A stretch of DNA of 64,000 nt from Reticulitermes lucifugus. Lineage: Eukaryota; Arthropoda; Insecta; Blattodea; Rhinotermitidae. Below are positions 44,345 to 55,699 of this stretch, one piece after another. The DNA lies in NCBI GenBank assembly GCA_026260175.1, contig JAKCWW010000197.1:56888-120887 (forward strand). The letters run 5' to 3'. The notes beneath the pieces were generated by a model. It was not told where the DNA came from. It was given only the letters and a program-made list of their open reading frames with translations, and ran no database searches. How positions within the stretch are numbered: the first letter of the stretch is position 1; each line of letters opens with the position of its first letter. A program made the translations under genes and the position numbers.

Positions 44345-44600
44345 GTTTAATATTTTGGTCGTCTGGATTTGTGACGCCATGTGGCTAGGTAGATGGATAC
44401 CAGACTTTAGTAGGAAACTGCTGCGTCCGTAGCTACTGAGGATGGAGTTTAGCGAAGTTAACTTGACTCGTTGTACTGAAGTGGGAGTTACGTGGAATAG
44501 GAGCCGCTCACGTCTGTCGTGAAGATGGAGGCAGTATGTACCTCCGAATTATTGGTAAACAGAATGCACGGTGTCATAACCCAGAACACTGTAATATGAG
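44345..44600. repeat. FB3-type foldback, diverged
   Basis: Left arm: TGTGACGCCATGTGGCTAG and GGATACCAGACTTTAGTAGG. Right arm: GTGAAGATGGAGGCAGTATG, ATTATTGGTAAACAG and GGTGTCATAACCCAGAA. Confidence 0.55.
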
Positions 44601-44604
44601 TCGT

Positions 44605-45645
44605 TACGGGCATGAAGGCTTAAGTCATGTATTCTTAATTGGTTCCAAAAAAATACCTGTACGAAGTTGCGTGTCGTTTCTACAGTAGCTCGTTGTAAAC
44701 CGTAAATTTCGCGTTTGTCCTCAGTTTGATAGGTTGCTGATCTATTGCAAACAAGTGCTAGTTATTACTTTAAACGTAATCGCAATTTGCCTTGTACTAA
44801 GTTTGTAATTTAATTAAAAATCTTACAGTTATAGCACAATTTTATCTACGAGTGAAAAGTACGAATCAATATGTAATAAAGAAGGACGTTTTGTATACAT
44901 GATTTGTGCTATGTTGTTGTAATTTGTAATGAACTGATAAATTTGTTATTCTGTAAATAATGAATACGTTCCAAATAATAACGACAGATCAGTCCAAGTG
45001 TGTGCATGCATACATGTGTATGGTCGAAGCAATTAGGAATTTATATGTAAAGAAGAAGGACATTGATACAGTGTGCTGTAATTGTAATATGCTGTCTTAG
45101 TCTACATGTTAGGCTGGCAAGGCCCAATTAGTTACGGCGTCAAACGGAAAGCTAAATGTAGGTCTGGACAAAAATTTGTTGTTTGTTGTAAAGAATTTAA
45201 TTGAACACGTAGGAATTTCCGTCAGATACATTAACGATTTTCGGAACTTACGAACGTGAAGTTACTGACGTGATGAAGCTGACATGTTCTTGAGCTAACA
45301 GTCGCCTAGCTACTCAAGAAATTTTGATACTTCTACGGAACCCGAAAGTTTCTTACAGTGTTCACACGATTTCGCCCCTGGCCGCTGCCTTGAGCGAAAT
45401 AAATCAACTCGACAACCTCAGGTCCTATTGCTTGATCCATTTAATACTGCACCATTTGCTCCTAGGTCTCCTTTCTGTAGGTTTCCGACCAAAGATTTGT
45501 ATGCATTACTCATTTTTCCATTTCTGCTACATGTCCCTGCGATCTAATCCTCCAGGATAGGTCAGTCTTATAATATTTGGTGAATAGCACAAATTAGGAC
45601 GTTCTTTATATGCTGTTTTCTCTGCCCTAACTTTACCACCTCCTA
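44605..45645. other. Intron sequence, nothing recognised
   Basis: AT-rich unique-looking sequence. Confidence 0.4.
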
Positions 45646-45652
45646 GGCAGGG

Positions 45653-45812
45653 GTGCACACATTTTACAAAATCTAGGAGCCACCTAAAATTCCAGGCGCC
45701 GGAAGGGTGACATGAAGCAAGTTCTATACTGAACAGCCTCAAATATTAGGCGCCACAGTGCAAAATTTAGTCGCCTGGGCGATCTGGCGCCCGGGATTTG
45801 TGCACCCCTGTG
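45653..45812 (+). mobile_element. GTGCACAAAT-ended MITE, copy 4
   Basis: Best-preserved copy: left end GGGGTGCACACATTTTAC, interior CCAGGCGCCGGAAGGGTGAC, right end CCGGGATTTGTGCACCCC. Confidence 0.82.
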
Positions 45813-46059
45813 CTTAGGTTCAGATATTCTGACAGCACCTTAGTTTCAAACATCCTTAACAAGTGTACAGTAGTATTTTTATAACATCTAGTATACGTGT
45901 GTACGAAGGTGCCATAAAATCTCTTGTATGTGGAATAGTGCACGGCCAGAAAATGTACTAATTTAAAAGACCGTAAATAGTATTCGTCCCTTACAGCGAG
46001 AGACCCATTTTGACGCGCATTATTCGAGAAGTGCCCGATTGTATTCTCTGCCGGGCCAC

Positions 46060-46170
46060 CGATAATTTAGAGGTATTTGGCGATTTTCCTCAGTCCGTCC
46101 AGGCAAATACCAGCGTAGGACTCTAGATTAGGCCACGATCGTCTCCTTCCACACCCTTTCCAGTTTATTA
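46060..46170 (+). repeat. Arthropod SINE tail-domain fragment
   Basis: GATTTTCCTCAGTCCGTCC, AGGCAAATACCAGCGTAGGA, TTAGGCCACGATCG and CCTTCCACACC follow the order of a tail domain I associate with arthropod SINEs. Confidence 0.5.
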
Positions 46171-46212
46171 TTCGCTACTGCTACCATTCGATGCTACAGG
46201 TATAGTCTGAGT

Positions 46213-46455
46213 CAGTAGTGCCTAAATCCCGGTCTACTAAATTTGCACGGTGGCACCTAATATTTTCGTCATAATCGCCGCATTTGTTGTCCTTGCATGT
46301 AAAGTTGTGTCAGTTCATACGTACCTCGCAAAAACGCCAGATAAGAGTAAAGTTCACAGACGACTGCATAATTTTGGATCCTTAGTATGAGACTTTCTTC
46401 ATGTTACGCCCTGGCGCTAGAATTTGGATGTGGCTCCTAGATTGTTGGAAAATTT
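46213..46455 (-). mobile_element. GTGCACAAAT-ended MITE, copy 5, interrupted
   Basis: The halves CTAAATTTGCACGGTGGCAC and ACGCCCTGGCGCTAGAATTT are separated by about 120 bases of unrelated sequence. Confidence 0.6.
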
Positions 46456-46459
46456 GTGG

Positions 46460-47450
46460 GCCCTTGGCCTGAGTACTGAGTGCGTCGTTAAACACATCAC
46501 AAATAACGGAACTTAACTTCTGTGGAAAACAGCAGGTAACATTATGGTTTTTTATGTTTGAATACGTGAAATAATTTAATTACAAGTAACTACGTATTTA
46601 ATGTAACAGAAAATTAACTGGCATAGTGGAACGTGGAGGATCGCTCATGTGAATAAAAGCCCTTTGTAATGCATGGCAGCATTAGGCTTGCGAATAACGT
46701 AGCTTCTGTTTTCACTTGACCGCAGAAGTAAATTGAGTTACCGGACGTACAGACAGGCTGTTAGTTCCAAGACAACATGGGCGCACCGGACCAATTTGCG
46801 TAATAGCGTAATCACCCACACCATTCCTAGCCCTCATGCCACTTCATTCCTCGTGGAAACCTCAAGCTTTGTATTTCGTCTCCTTAATTCACAGTATGGA
46901 GATAATTGCAGCCTGCGAAAGAGCATCGCAAACAAACACAGCTTCAGTTCACATTGATACTGCGTGTTTGTGTCGTTTGATGAACGAGCTCGTGACATTT
47001 CGCTCTAGTAATTCAGAGAGCGGGACTTTGCTGAGTTATATTACATTCTTAGACACCCTATTTTTCCCCTGAAAGTTCTCTTAAAACGTGTTTCATATGT
47101 AAGAATCGTTGAGTTATATACAGGGTGACCTTTTAAATCGTACCCTGCTCGAAGACATTGTATTTAAAACTTTCACTTGTTTGTCGAAAGAGAGGCAAGA
47201 GAATTGACGCATTCAGAACAATGGAGGATAGTTTCAGCTTGTGTTGTGAACATTTATTCATGTTTTATGATCAGTGAGATGTGAAATTCAGTAGTTTTAC
47301 ATTTGATGTGATTGGCTGAGCAGAAGACACCTGGGCACATTGCTGATTTACGTATCTTTCATTACTTTTGTTACTCAGTTTCTTTGGTTTCAAAACATTT
47401 TATTCCTGCATTTTGGAAGTTGTTACCACTCCCACACTATATAGTCACAT
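46460..47450. other. Intron sequence; possible transposon end at 47118
   Basis: TATACAGGGTGACCTTTTAA (47116-47135) resembles a mariner-like terminal repeat with no partner. Nothing else recognised. Confidence 0.3.
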
Positions 47451-47452
47451 AG

Positions 47453-47744
47453 GTGCCGGGATGGCTCAGTATTGGCCAGGCTGCGGGATGGCCGACTGTG
47501 GAATCGTGTTGCGATTCCCAACAGTGGCAAAGAGGTTATTCTTCTCTCGAAAGCTTGCAGACTGGGCGTGGGGCCCACCAAGCCTTCTGTTCCATGGATA
47601 AGAGGGACTGTTTTCCTTGGTGTAAATCGGCGGGGGCTTGAACGTGGCCACTCACAATCATCTACTGCCTGGTTATGAATGAGTGGAGCTGTACCTCCAC
47701 TGCCTCATATGCCTTCATGGCTTGCAGAGGGACACCTTTACTTG
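47453..47744 (+). mobile_element. SINE-A copy, full length
   Basis: Head GGGATGGCTCAGTATTGGCC, body GGGGCCCACCAAGCCTTCTG, tail GCAGAGGGACACCTTTACTT. Confidence 0.88.
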
Positions 47745-47749
47745 TGTTG

Positions 47750-48280
47750 TGTATTTTTGAGTTACAGATAGCCTCGTTAAATAAGCTATAATTCAAGTAA
47801 TTGGAACTGAGTAGGATTAAATGACAACCGAGTGTTTGGAAAGTTTGTCCCTATAATACAGAATGAAAACCAATGAAAAGTGTCCTTAACAAACGACAAC
47901 TCTTTGACTTGGAAACGGGGCAGACAAAGTGAATTTCGTTGGAAACAATCTGCGTGTGTTTCCTGTTTATGTAACTTCGTTCCGTAGTTTCCTTCCGGGA
48001 ACGTTTGTGCAGCAGCCTTGCAGACTTCTGAGGTGGTCGATACACAACGGCATATCATGTCGGATCTTGAAAAATGATATTGAGATCTCGAATGCATGAT
48101 ATTGGAATCAGGTAGACGGACGGTTACCCGCGAAATTGTGTCATATGACGCTACCCTAGACGCTATGTGGCTGTGTAATACCAACGTGACGTAAATAAAT
48201 CTGTTCATACCAACGGAGGGCGCGACATTTTTGCTGCACACTATGCCGTAACTAAGAGCGATTTACAGTGTCTAGTCGCA
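47750..48280. other. Intron sequence, nothing recognised
   Basis: A 151-codon minus-strand frame at 47786-48241 shows no domain I recognise and is probably chance. Confidence 0.35.
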
Positions 48281-48286
48281 AAATAT

Positions 48287-48308
48287 GAGAGAGAGAGAGA
48301 GAGAGAGA
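48287..48308. repeat. (GA)n microsatellite
   Basis: About eleven GA units next to the foldback element. Confidence 0.95.
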
Positions 48309-48328
48309 ACGCGGACGTTTTATTTTGC

Positions 48329-48681
48329 GACTCTTTCAATCTTTTGTCAGAGTAACCACAACACTTACTACGTGCACCGACTGTTCTCTCTACAACATGC
48401 TTCGGCCGCGTACGCCGGTCATCATCAGATAGAAGTTACAAGATCATAAAATGAAAACATATTTACAGTTAAAATATATAAATCCATATAATTGCCGATT
48501 GTGTATATTATATGTTTTAACTGTAAAGTGGAGACCTCCACCTCAACATATGTTTTCGTTTTATGATCTTGTAACTTCTATCTAGTGATGACCGGCGTAC
48601 GCGGCCGAAGCATGTTGTAGAGAGTACAGAAGGTGCATGTAGTAAGTGTTGTGTTTACTCTGACAGAAGATTGAAATAGTC
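48329..48681. repeat. FB4 foldback element, 353 bp
   Basis: Arms of about 140-150 bp are close inverted copies: CTACAACATGCTTCGGCCGC and ATAGAAGTTACAAGATCATA on the left match GCGGCCGAAGCATGTTGTAG and TATGATCTTGTAACTTCTAT on the right. The spacer contains ATATAAATCCATATAATTGC. On the minus strand the left arm reads CTGATGATGACCGG then CGGCCGAAGCATG, again close to the CTGATGA-stem-GAAA order. Confidence 0.9.
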
Positions 48682-48766
48682 TATTTTATGCATGACGGGA
48701 TGATGATTCCAAAATTTGATTTATTTGTCGACGCTGTTAATTGCTGCAAATGTATAGGCCTAATAT

Positions 48767-48937
48767 GGGTGGTAGATGAATGAAATGCGAACGTGGTGCA
48801 TTGGTGGAATGATGCCAACAGGGGACAGTGGGCGTATTCGGAGAAAAACCTGTCCCAGATCCACCTCGTCCATCACAAATTCCACATTGATTCCGCCAAT
48901 CGCGGGTAGAGGTCGTTCATTAATCGCCTGAGCCAAG
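48767..48937 (-). mobile_element. SINE-C copy
   Basis: AGAAAAACCTGTCCCAGATC and CATCACAAATTCCACATTGA match 53727 in reverse. Confidence 0.7.
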
Positions 48938-48939
48938 AA

Positions 48940-49430
48940 AAGGCGTGGAAAGTGGCAGTCTTGTATTTTAAGGGACTGTACCAGCATTTATCTGGAGCGG
49001 GTGAGGAAAACAGAAAATTTCATTGAGCATATTCAGCCGCCGATCCGAGTTTAAAACTAACTATAAGTTAGTATTACTGGGTTTCGGGACTTTGATATTC
49101 TTTCCGGAAATTCGGCCTCCTGTCTTCAGGCGTGAAAGTGGCGAAATGAAGTATTTGTTTTCGGTCATGTCTGAAATTGGTAACAGTTTAGGCTGTTGAC
49201 TGCAAGGATTGTTTATGCATATTGTATGGGCAAAATGCCACGATTCTGAAGAGTTCTTTAAATATTCATTTTAATTTTGTGCGTTGAAGTCTGAGAGGTT
49301 TAAAAATTTGTCTCCCTTCTTCCTTGTAGCCATCATAAGAAATACAGCCTATGTCGTAATATTTCCGTCCTCCTTTGGAATCTGGTTTTGGATACTATGA
49401 TTAATGGTTTGACACGTGTCAAAGGATCAT
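48940..49430. other. Intron sequence, nothing recognised
   Basis: A weak FB-like core, GGGTTTCGGGACTTTG...CCTGTCTTCAGG, lies near 49080-49130. Confidence 0.35.
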
Positions 49431-49439
49431 GATATGATT

Positions 49440-49585
49440 TTGTCACGTTTGCAGCGAAACGTGTATCAAAGCTGCCCTTCCTACCTTCGCCATATGTGTG
49501 TTAACGCTTGTTACAAGTTGAGTATCTTTAGACGGATTTTCATTAAATTTCTTACTGGGGAGTTCTGCTAAAATTTATTGGAACG
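49440..49585. repeat. Dispersed repeat G, copy 4
   Basis: TTTGCAGCGAAACGTG followed by GACGGATTTTCATTAAATTT. Confidence 0.5.
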
Positions 49586-49589
49586 TTCT

Positions 49590-50600
49590 GATTTCATTTA
49601 AAGTGAGACAACAGCAAATACACACTTCATATGAAGACCTGCGTGCGTTTCGGCTGGCATCTTGAGCGTAACTTCATAATTGCGTATTGAGTGAAAAGTC
49701 TTACGAGCGAAAGCCGGTTTTATAGAGGAAGGAAGCACGTTTTATTTCTAACACAGTAGGCCTATTGGTGCAAGTATTGCCGTTTTTTTAGACAACTAAA
49801 AGTGATGGAATGCACTAGAATTTGTTTTTTCGCGTGATTTTCATCAGTTAAAGAGCACGGTTGATAAACGCCCTTGTCTTGAACGATTTTCGTGGTTTTC
49901 CTCAGATTCTCGAGCAAACTTTTAGATGCTGCCCCAAATGACGCCACGGCTGCTTTCTTCTGTATGCTTGCCAGTGTGTTATTTTGTAAGCATGAAACCA
50001 TTCGATACTATACATAGCGACTGACAGAATTGTTACATAGACCACGAATAAATAGAATCTGTCTTCAGAGTGGAAGTAATTTGAAAATTGAGGCAGCTGT
50101 TTTCCTCGAAACGCTGGTACCAGTCTAGTGATGTACACGGCGTCACATCTCTGAAGACAGTTATGTTGAAACACTTCGCCGCGAGGGTTTTAATCTTACA
50201 TTTCGTGACCTGTTTACTTTTTTAGGAAACTTACACTGTGAACTTACCCAGAAACCCCCATCCACATTAAACTTGTAGAAAGTGTTCTGTTTTATTGGTG
50301 ATGTTAAATTGCTTGGTTAAAAAATGTTTTCTTCTCCTGACCTACTTAAAGTTCTTTCCATTACGTAATTATGTTTCCAAGCTCAAATTAACTTCAGAAC
50401 ACGTTTTTCAGTTTAGTTAGCAAAATAAAAATAAAAAGGAACGGGTGTGGTAGTTATTCAAGCACGAAACGATCCTTCTAACTCGAAGTAAAAAGTTGTA
50501 AAAGACATTAAATCTGTACGAGAGAGTAACATGTTGGCAGCTGAAGAATCACGTTCCATTAGGAACCTAGTTCAATGCGGATTTACAATCTTCTTACTAT
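49590..50600. other. Intron sequence, nothing recognised
   Basis: No supported feature. Confidence 0.4.
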
Positions 50601-50603
50601 TGG

Positions 50604-51020
50604 TGAGATGTGCGCTCTTCTGGGACATTACGCGGCGTCTTGTGACAATTGTTTACCGACGTTTCGGGACAACGTATCGGTCCCATCTTCACGGGTCAAG
50701 AGTCCGAGTATGAAAGAAAGAAAACCAGCAACCTATAACGTAGATTCATAGAAAGTGCGCGCGGGGTAGCAATCAGTAGGCGTGATGGCAGCCTCTCTCA
50801 CCCTGGTTCTACCCTATTGGCTGTCATCACGTCTACTGATTGCTATCCCGCGCGCGGTTATAAGTTGCTGGCTTTCTTTCTTTCCTACTCGGACTCTTGA
50901 CCCGTGAAAATGGGACCGATACATTGTCCCGAAACGTCGGTAAACAATTACCACNNNACGCCGCGTAATATCCCAGAAGAGCGCAGATCTCATCAACATC
51001 GCGGCGGAAGCCTGAAATCA
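50604..51020 (+). repeat. FB1 foldback element, long form
   Basis: The FB1 arms enclose a further inverted core: CGAGTATGAAAGAAAGAAAA with GCGCGCGGGGTAGCAATCAG on the left is mirrored by CTGATTGCTATCCCGCGCGC and GCTGGCTTTCTTTCTTTC on the right. The spacer is CTCTCACCCTGGTTCTACCC. The right end has the long extension GCGGCGGAAGCCTGAAATC; the left does not. Three Ns lie at 50955-50957. No clean target duplication was seen. Confidence 0.92.
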
Positions 51021-51236
51021 AGGTTCTTGCTCTTAGGCCAACTGTTTTTGTTTCTCTGCATACATATGATAGTATTGTATGTGAAAGAGAACTGCGCAAC
51101 ATGTCTTCGAAAATAAAAATGTCACATATATGACAACCCCTTTCAAAGTGATGATTTTGTGGAGCTTGACTTCCATATAGAAGCTGCTAATAACTTAGCT
51201 TAGTTCTGTAACGTTGTAACCAAATGTAAACATGTA

Positions 51237-51518
51237 CGGTAGTGCCTTGGTCATCTGGGCTGTATAGGGGGAGGGATGATCCGGATTACTCGAGAATCCC
51301 GACCACAGAGGGAAAACCTCGTGATATAGGCAGCATACAAAAAATCATCACACAGTGCTGATGTAAAGTTCCTTAAAGCGAAAGTGCTGTACCTATAATA
51401 ATAATAATAATATGTAATGATTATTTCCGTGGGAAATACAGGGCTGTATTTGGCCCACAATTGTCCAGACCACACGGAGATCCGAATTACCGGTGTCCGG
51501 ATTACCGACGGACCACTG
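51237..51518. mobile_element. pogo/Tigger-like MITE, 282 bp
   Basis: TA on both sides. Left end CGGTAGTGCCTTGGTCATCT; right end, reversed, CAGTGGTCCGTCGGTAATCC. Further inverted GATCCGGATTAC / CCGAATTACC segments lie inside, plus an AAT run. Confidence 0.72.
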
Positions 51519-51524
51519 TATTAT

Positions 51525-52190
51525 CGTTTCGTGAAAGTGGCCTGAGATTTAAGCTGACCAGTCACTTAAAGAATGGAGATATCGCACACAATTTTCCCTC
51601 AGATCTCGCAATTTTTCTTTGCTTAGAATTATTCAGCACGTGTATTACGCTTGTTTCTGTGCTATCTGATGCCCGTAATTTAAACAGAAACGCTGTGTTG
51701 CGTGTGCAGGTCATTTTACGACGGCGGTTAGATGTGATTAAGTCTGCTTCCAAGTCATAAAGTTACATTTATTGAGTCAAAGTATGGTGATGCTAGAGAG
51801 GAGATTTCACGTACGACGTGTTTTAAAAATTACATTACACCATTAAAATTTCATCTTTTCTTATTTTACCTGTAACAGCTTTAGAGATTATGAGCTAACT
51901 TAATTGTTATAATACGAGTAGTGAAAGCTGGGCGACATTAAGTAGATTATGTCAAATATATTCTTAATAATTTGATATAAAAGCAGTATTAAGGCTCTTA
52001 TCTGAAGGGCTGTAACGGGTTGTTTTTGTCACTAAAACCACCAATTTGTGTCGTGCAGTGCGAAGATAATGGTCTGCTACAGTAATAAGATAAGACACAG
52101 GGCCATTTATGGCACATGGTTAATGGCGATGCGTATTAGCAAGATACGAGACGGCACTTCATAGGCGTGGTGTTGATAAAGGTCGGTAGG
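51525..52190. other. Intron sequence, nothing recognised
   Basis: No supported feature. Confidence 0.4.
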
Positions 52191-52194
52191 TAAG

Positions 52195-53130
52195 GCCAGC
52201 TGCTTCAGCACTGAGGAAATACGGCGGTAGGGAGGACCATATGCTTCAGCACTGGGGAAACATGGTGTCAGAGATGACCAACTGCTTCAGCACTGGGAAA
52301 ACATGGTGTCAGAGATGACCAACTGCTTTAGCACTGGTGAAACATGGCGTCAGAGATGACCAACTGCTTTAGCACTGGTGAAACATGGTGTCAGAGATGA
52401 CCAACTGCTTCAGCACTGGGGAAACATGGTGTCAGAGATGACCANNNNNNNNNNNNNNNNNNNNNNNNNNNNNNNNNNNNNNNNNNNNNNNNNNNNNNNN
52501 NNGAAACATGGTGTCAGAGATGACCAACTGCTTCAGCACTGGGGAAACATGGTGTCAGAGATGACCAACTGCTTTAGCACTGGTGAAACATGGTGTCAGA
52601 GATGACCAACTGCTTTAGCACTGGTGAAACATGGTGTCAGAGATGATCAACTGCTTCAGCACTGGGGAAACATGGTGTCAGAGATGACCAATTGCTTCAG
52701 CACCGGGGAAACATGGTGTCAGAGATGACCAACCGCTTTAGCACTGGTGAAACATGGCGTCAGAGATGACCAACTGCTTTAGCACTGGTGAAACACGGTG
52801 GAAATGAAGGCCAGGTGCTTCAGCACTGGGAAACACGGCTGCAGGGAAGGCAAGATGCTTCAGCACTGGAGAAACACGATGGAAGGGAAGGCCATCTCAT
52901 TCAGCAGTGGGAAAACATGGTGGCGGGTATGGCCAACTGCTTCAGTAGTAGGCAAACGCCATGGATGCGGCAGGAGTGACCATCTGTTCAGCACTGGGGA
53001 AATTTGGTGGCATTGATCTGCATGAGCACTGGGGTAACATTGAGGTAGGGATGGCTAGCTGCTTCAGCATTGGGGAAACTGACGGAGGTAGCGTCGGCCA
53101 AGCACGAAGTAGCTTAGCACTTGTGGCAAC
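52195..53130 (+). repeat. 41-bp minisatellite with decayed flanks and an N gap
   Basis: The unit GAAACATGGTGTCAGAGATG plus ACCAACTGCTTCAGCACTGGG repeats cleanly from about 52255 to 52795 and in diverged form to about 53130. A 58-base N run (52445-52502) equals one unit plus the 17 bases needed to complete the interrupted unit. Open frames across it are by-products. Confidence 0.95.
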
Positions 53131-53289
53131 TGGTAGGTGTGTGAGAGTCGCAGCCAAGGGTTGGCGGTTTTAATAAACTACACACACGTCTCTCTGATAA
53201 GAGTGGGAAGTTCAGAACTTTAGAAGATGTGTGCTGTGTAAAGTTGAGATTGTCACTGTGGCGTGATTCAAATTATAGACTTCCGGTTT

Positions 53290-53425
53290 GAGGATCTGTG
53301 CGTTTTGGGAGGCGAGTATCCACATTTTAGGCGAACATGCACCCCCATTTTCGTTTCTGCCTTGAATAGGGAAGCAGTGTGTGTCTTCAAAACGTTGGAA
53401 CCCACCTAGCAGACGACACGGTGTT
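53290..53425. repeat. Diverged foldback arm
   Basis: TGTCTTCAAAACGTTGGAAC, CCACCTAGCAGACGACACGG and GTTACAAGCC resemble a decayed FB-type arm. Confidence 0.35.
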
Positions 53426-53726
53426 ACAAGCCAGCAAAACATATTTTATATGTATTTGCATGTGTCTGTCCTTTCTTCCTGTTGCTTCTGTTTTTCTGTA
53501 CTCACTGAAAGGAATTACATTTGCTAATGAACTAACACAGCCTAATAACACACGTGAAGGGAGGAGGATACTGTGGGCGTGAAATTCGTTACGGATATAT
53601 TGTGAACTTAACCTGCACATTGTCGGGAATATTGTATGTGATACTGCCGTTACGAACATGGTGACGATGCGATACTCTTAGGATATATCCGAAACGTTTA
53701 ACATGCACAGAATATTTATTTAATTA

Positions 53727-54020
53727 AAGGAAGGCTGTGCCATGGTCCAGGCGGTTAGTCGCCGGCCTTTCTCCGCGAAGGCCAGGGTTAAATCACGGGT
53801 CAGTCCATGTGGGATTTGTGGTGGACAAAGTGGCACTGGGACAGGTTTTTCTCCGAGTACGTCGGTTTTCCCCTGTCAATTTCATTCCACCGGTGCTCCA
53901 TTAAAATGGAAAAGCAGAACAAACCTCATCTTCATCATGTTCCTCATAGGACTGCATAAGCCTTCAAGGCTGCGGTGCGTCCGTAGCATCTGCTACAGGG
54001 CCCTTCGTTAAAAAAAGTAG
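53727..54020 (+). mobile_element. SINE-C copy, most complete
   Basis: Head GCCATGGTCCAGGCGGTTAG, a diverged B box AGGGTTAAATCACGGG, body CAGTCCATGTGGGATTTGTG and CTGTCAATTTCATTCCACCG, ending near TTCGTTAAAAAAAGTAG. Confidence 0.72.
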
Positions 54021-54214
54021 AGAAAATTATTCGCAAAAAGTAACTTTTTACAGAAATAAAGTAAATGGAAGTAACAGTATTACTGCGAGCTTGTATTTAG
54101 GGACTAGACATGTGCAGTGTAAAAGAAAACTTAGTGTTCTGCTCGAAACTGATTTTTTAAATGATTAGTAGACACGAGAATAGGTCGTGTGTGGTGTTTT
54201 TTATATTCCTAATA

Positions 54215-54262
54215 CATGTATTTATATAATATACGTATATTTATATATATAATGTATTTAGA
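54215..54262. repeat. AT-rich TATA-type low-complexity run
   Basis: Imperfect TATAT/TTTATA units. Confidence 0.7.
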
Positions 54263-54345
54263 AACTGGCCGATAAGTTTTGCTTTACGTGTGGCAAACTT
54301 AAATATTTCGTTACTCGTTAGATTTTAGGTTTTCACAGCGGTTTT

Positions 54346-54445
54346 GATGAAGGTGTCTTTCTTCCGGGATATGATGCCGTGTAGAGTGGTATATAGGTGC
54401 CACTGTTTTGGAGGAGCTTGCCGCTTTCAGGGTAATCAGTCTCCA
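54346..54445. repeat. FB3-type arm
   Basis: TTCTTCCGGGATATGATGCC, GGTGCCACTGTTTTGGAGGA and CCGCTTTCAGGGTAATC. Confidence 0.5.
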
Positions 54446-54449
54446 GGCC

Positions 54450-55435
54450 GAGGGCCAGGGACCTCCATAATATGTAGATGGAGCTCGACATTCGATTACT
54501 ATGTCATTATTATCATAATCGTTAACATTGTCATGATTGCTGCCAATGCCACCACCATCATTATTGTTGGTGTTGCTGCGGCGTTTCCGTGTCAGCTTGG
54601 TGATGTCGCTAATGTATCCGTTCCGGACGGTGGCTCGCATTAAATGTACGGAGGTTATGGAATGCTGCACAGATATTTGTGGTCTGTGGGTATTGAACAG
54701 TAATGGAGTTGTGTTAACTGCTCCATACTGTGGTAATATGCGGCCTTAACAGAGCATTGTCAGCTGATGGTGGGTCACCTAAGCTTAATTTGAAATTACT
54801 GGCGGTTTGTAATGTTTCATATTCTGTTACAAATGTTGTATTATTCCGTCTGCTGTCTGGGAACGTAGTGTATGTAATGTACGTATCGCGTAACACTTCT
54901 AGCTTGTTCGTTCTGTTATTGTTTCCAGATTTGTAAGTCCAAAATAACTTCAAGTACAACTCGAACGTTTTTTCCTTTATCACAACTTTATTTGTAAACA
55001 ATCCTCGTTTACAATTAACAATTGTAAATCAGCATTTTTTACACTTATTATAATAATTATTTCAAATATTAATTGTAAAAATGGTTGTTTAGCAATAAAG
55101 TTGTGTTGACAGATTAAAACGTTTGCTTTGATTCTGTGTAGGCAACACAATGGGATGCCACGTGATAAGATTCTAGTGCGACGTTGCAAATGCCAGTACG
55201 CTATTTTGAATGTTCTTTTCCACGTTTTACACAATACATAGTGTACATTCTCTCCATATGTTAGCAACAGATTTACAGGCGATCATGCTGGATTGTAATA
55301 CTGTGGCTGGAAGACGGAGAAAGTTTATAGTTGGCTTGTGTGTAATAACGGCGACTGAAGGTACAGTCTCATTTTTTGACCTAAGAGAGAGAATGTAACA
55401 GGTGTATAATCACATATGTGGAGCTTCATGATATT
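54450..55435. other. Intron sequence, nothing recognised
   Basis: No supported feature. Confidence 0.4.
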
Positions 55436-55439
55436 TACT

Positions 55440-55690
55440 CTTCACCAAAACATTAAGTGCATACAGATTCTTGGTGGGAATAGATGAGAGGAAGAAGTCA
55501 CTTGGAAGAACTGGATGTAGATGGGAGGATAATATTAGATGTTGAAGAGATATAGTGGGAACGGTGTGGAGTGGTTCGTCTGGTTCAAGACAGAGACCAG
55601 TGGTGGGCTGTTGTAATGAACCTTTTGATTTGTAAAAGGCTAGGAATTTCGTGACGGCGTTAGAGATATCGGTTCTAAGGAAGGATTGTT
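55440..55690 (+). mobile_element. RTE-type LINE 3' coding fragment
   Basis: Translation in shifting frames gives RKKSLGRTGCRWEDNIR and then VRLVQDRDQWWAVVMNLL, matching RPLGRPRRRWEDNI...AQDRDRWRAVVN.VMNL of the family at 33115. Confidence 0.75.
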
Positions 55691-55699
55691 CCATGTGCG

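Noticed and set aside
47786-48241. 151-codon minus-strand frame as a gene
   Set aside because: No domain, no codon bias evident, no splice or neighbour support. Probably a chance frame in CpG-richer intron DNA.
52378-53173. Open frames across the 41-bp repeat
   Set aside because: Same reason: the tandem period and the N gap create open frames.
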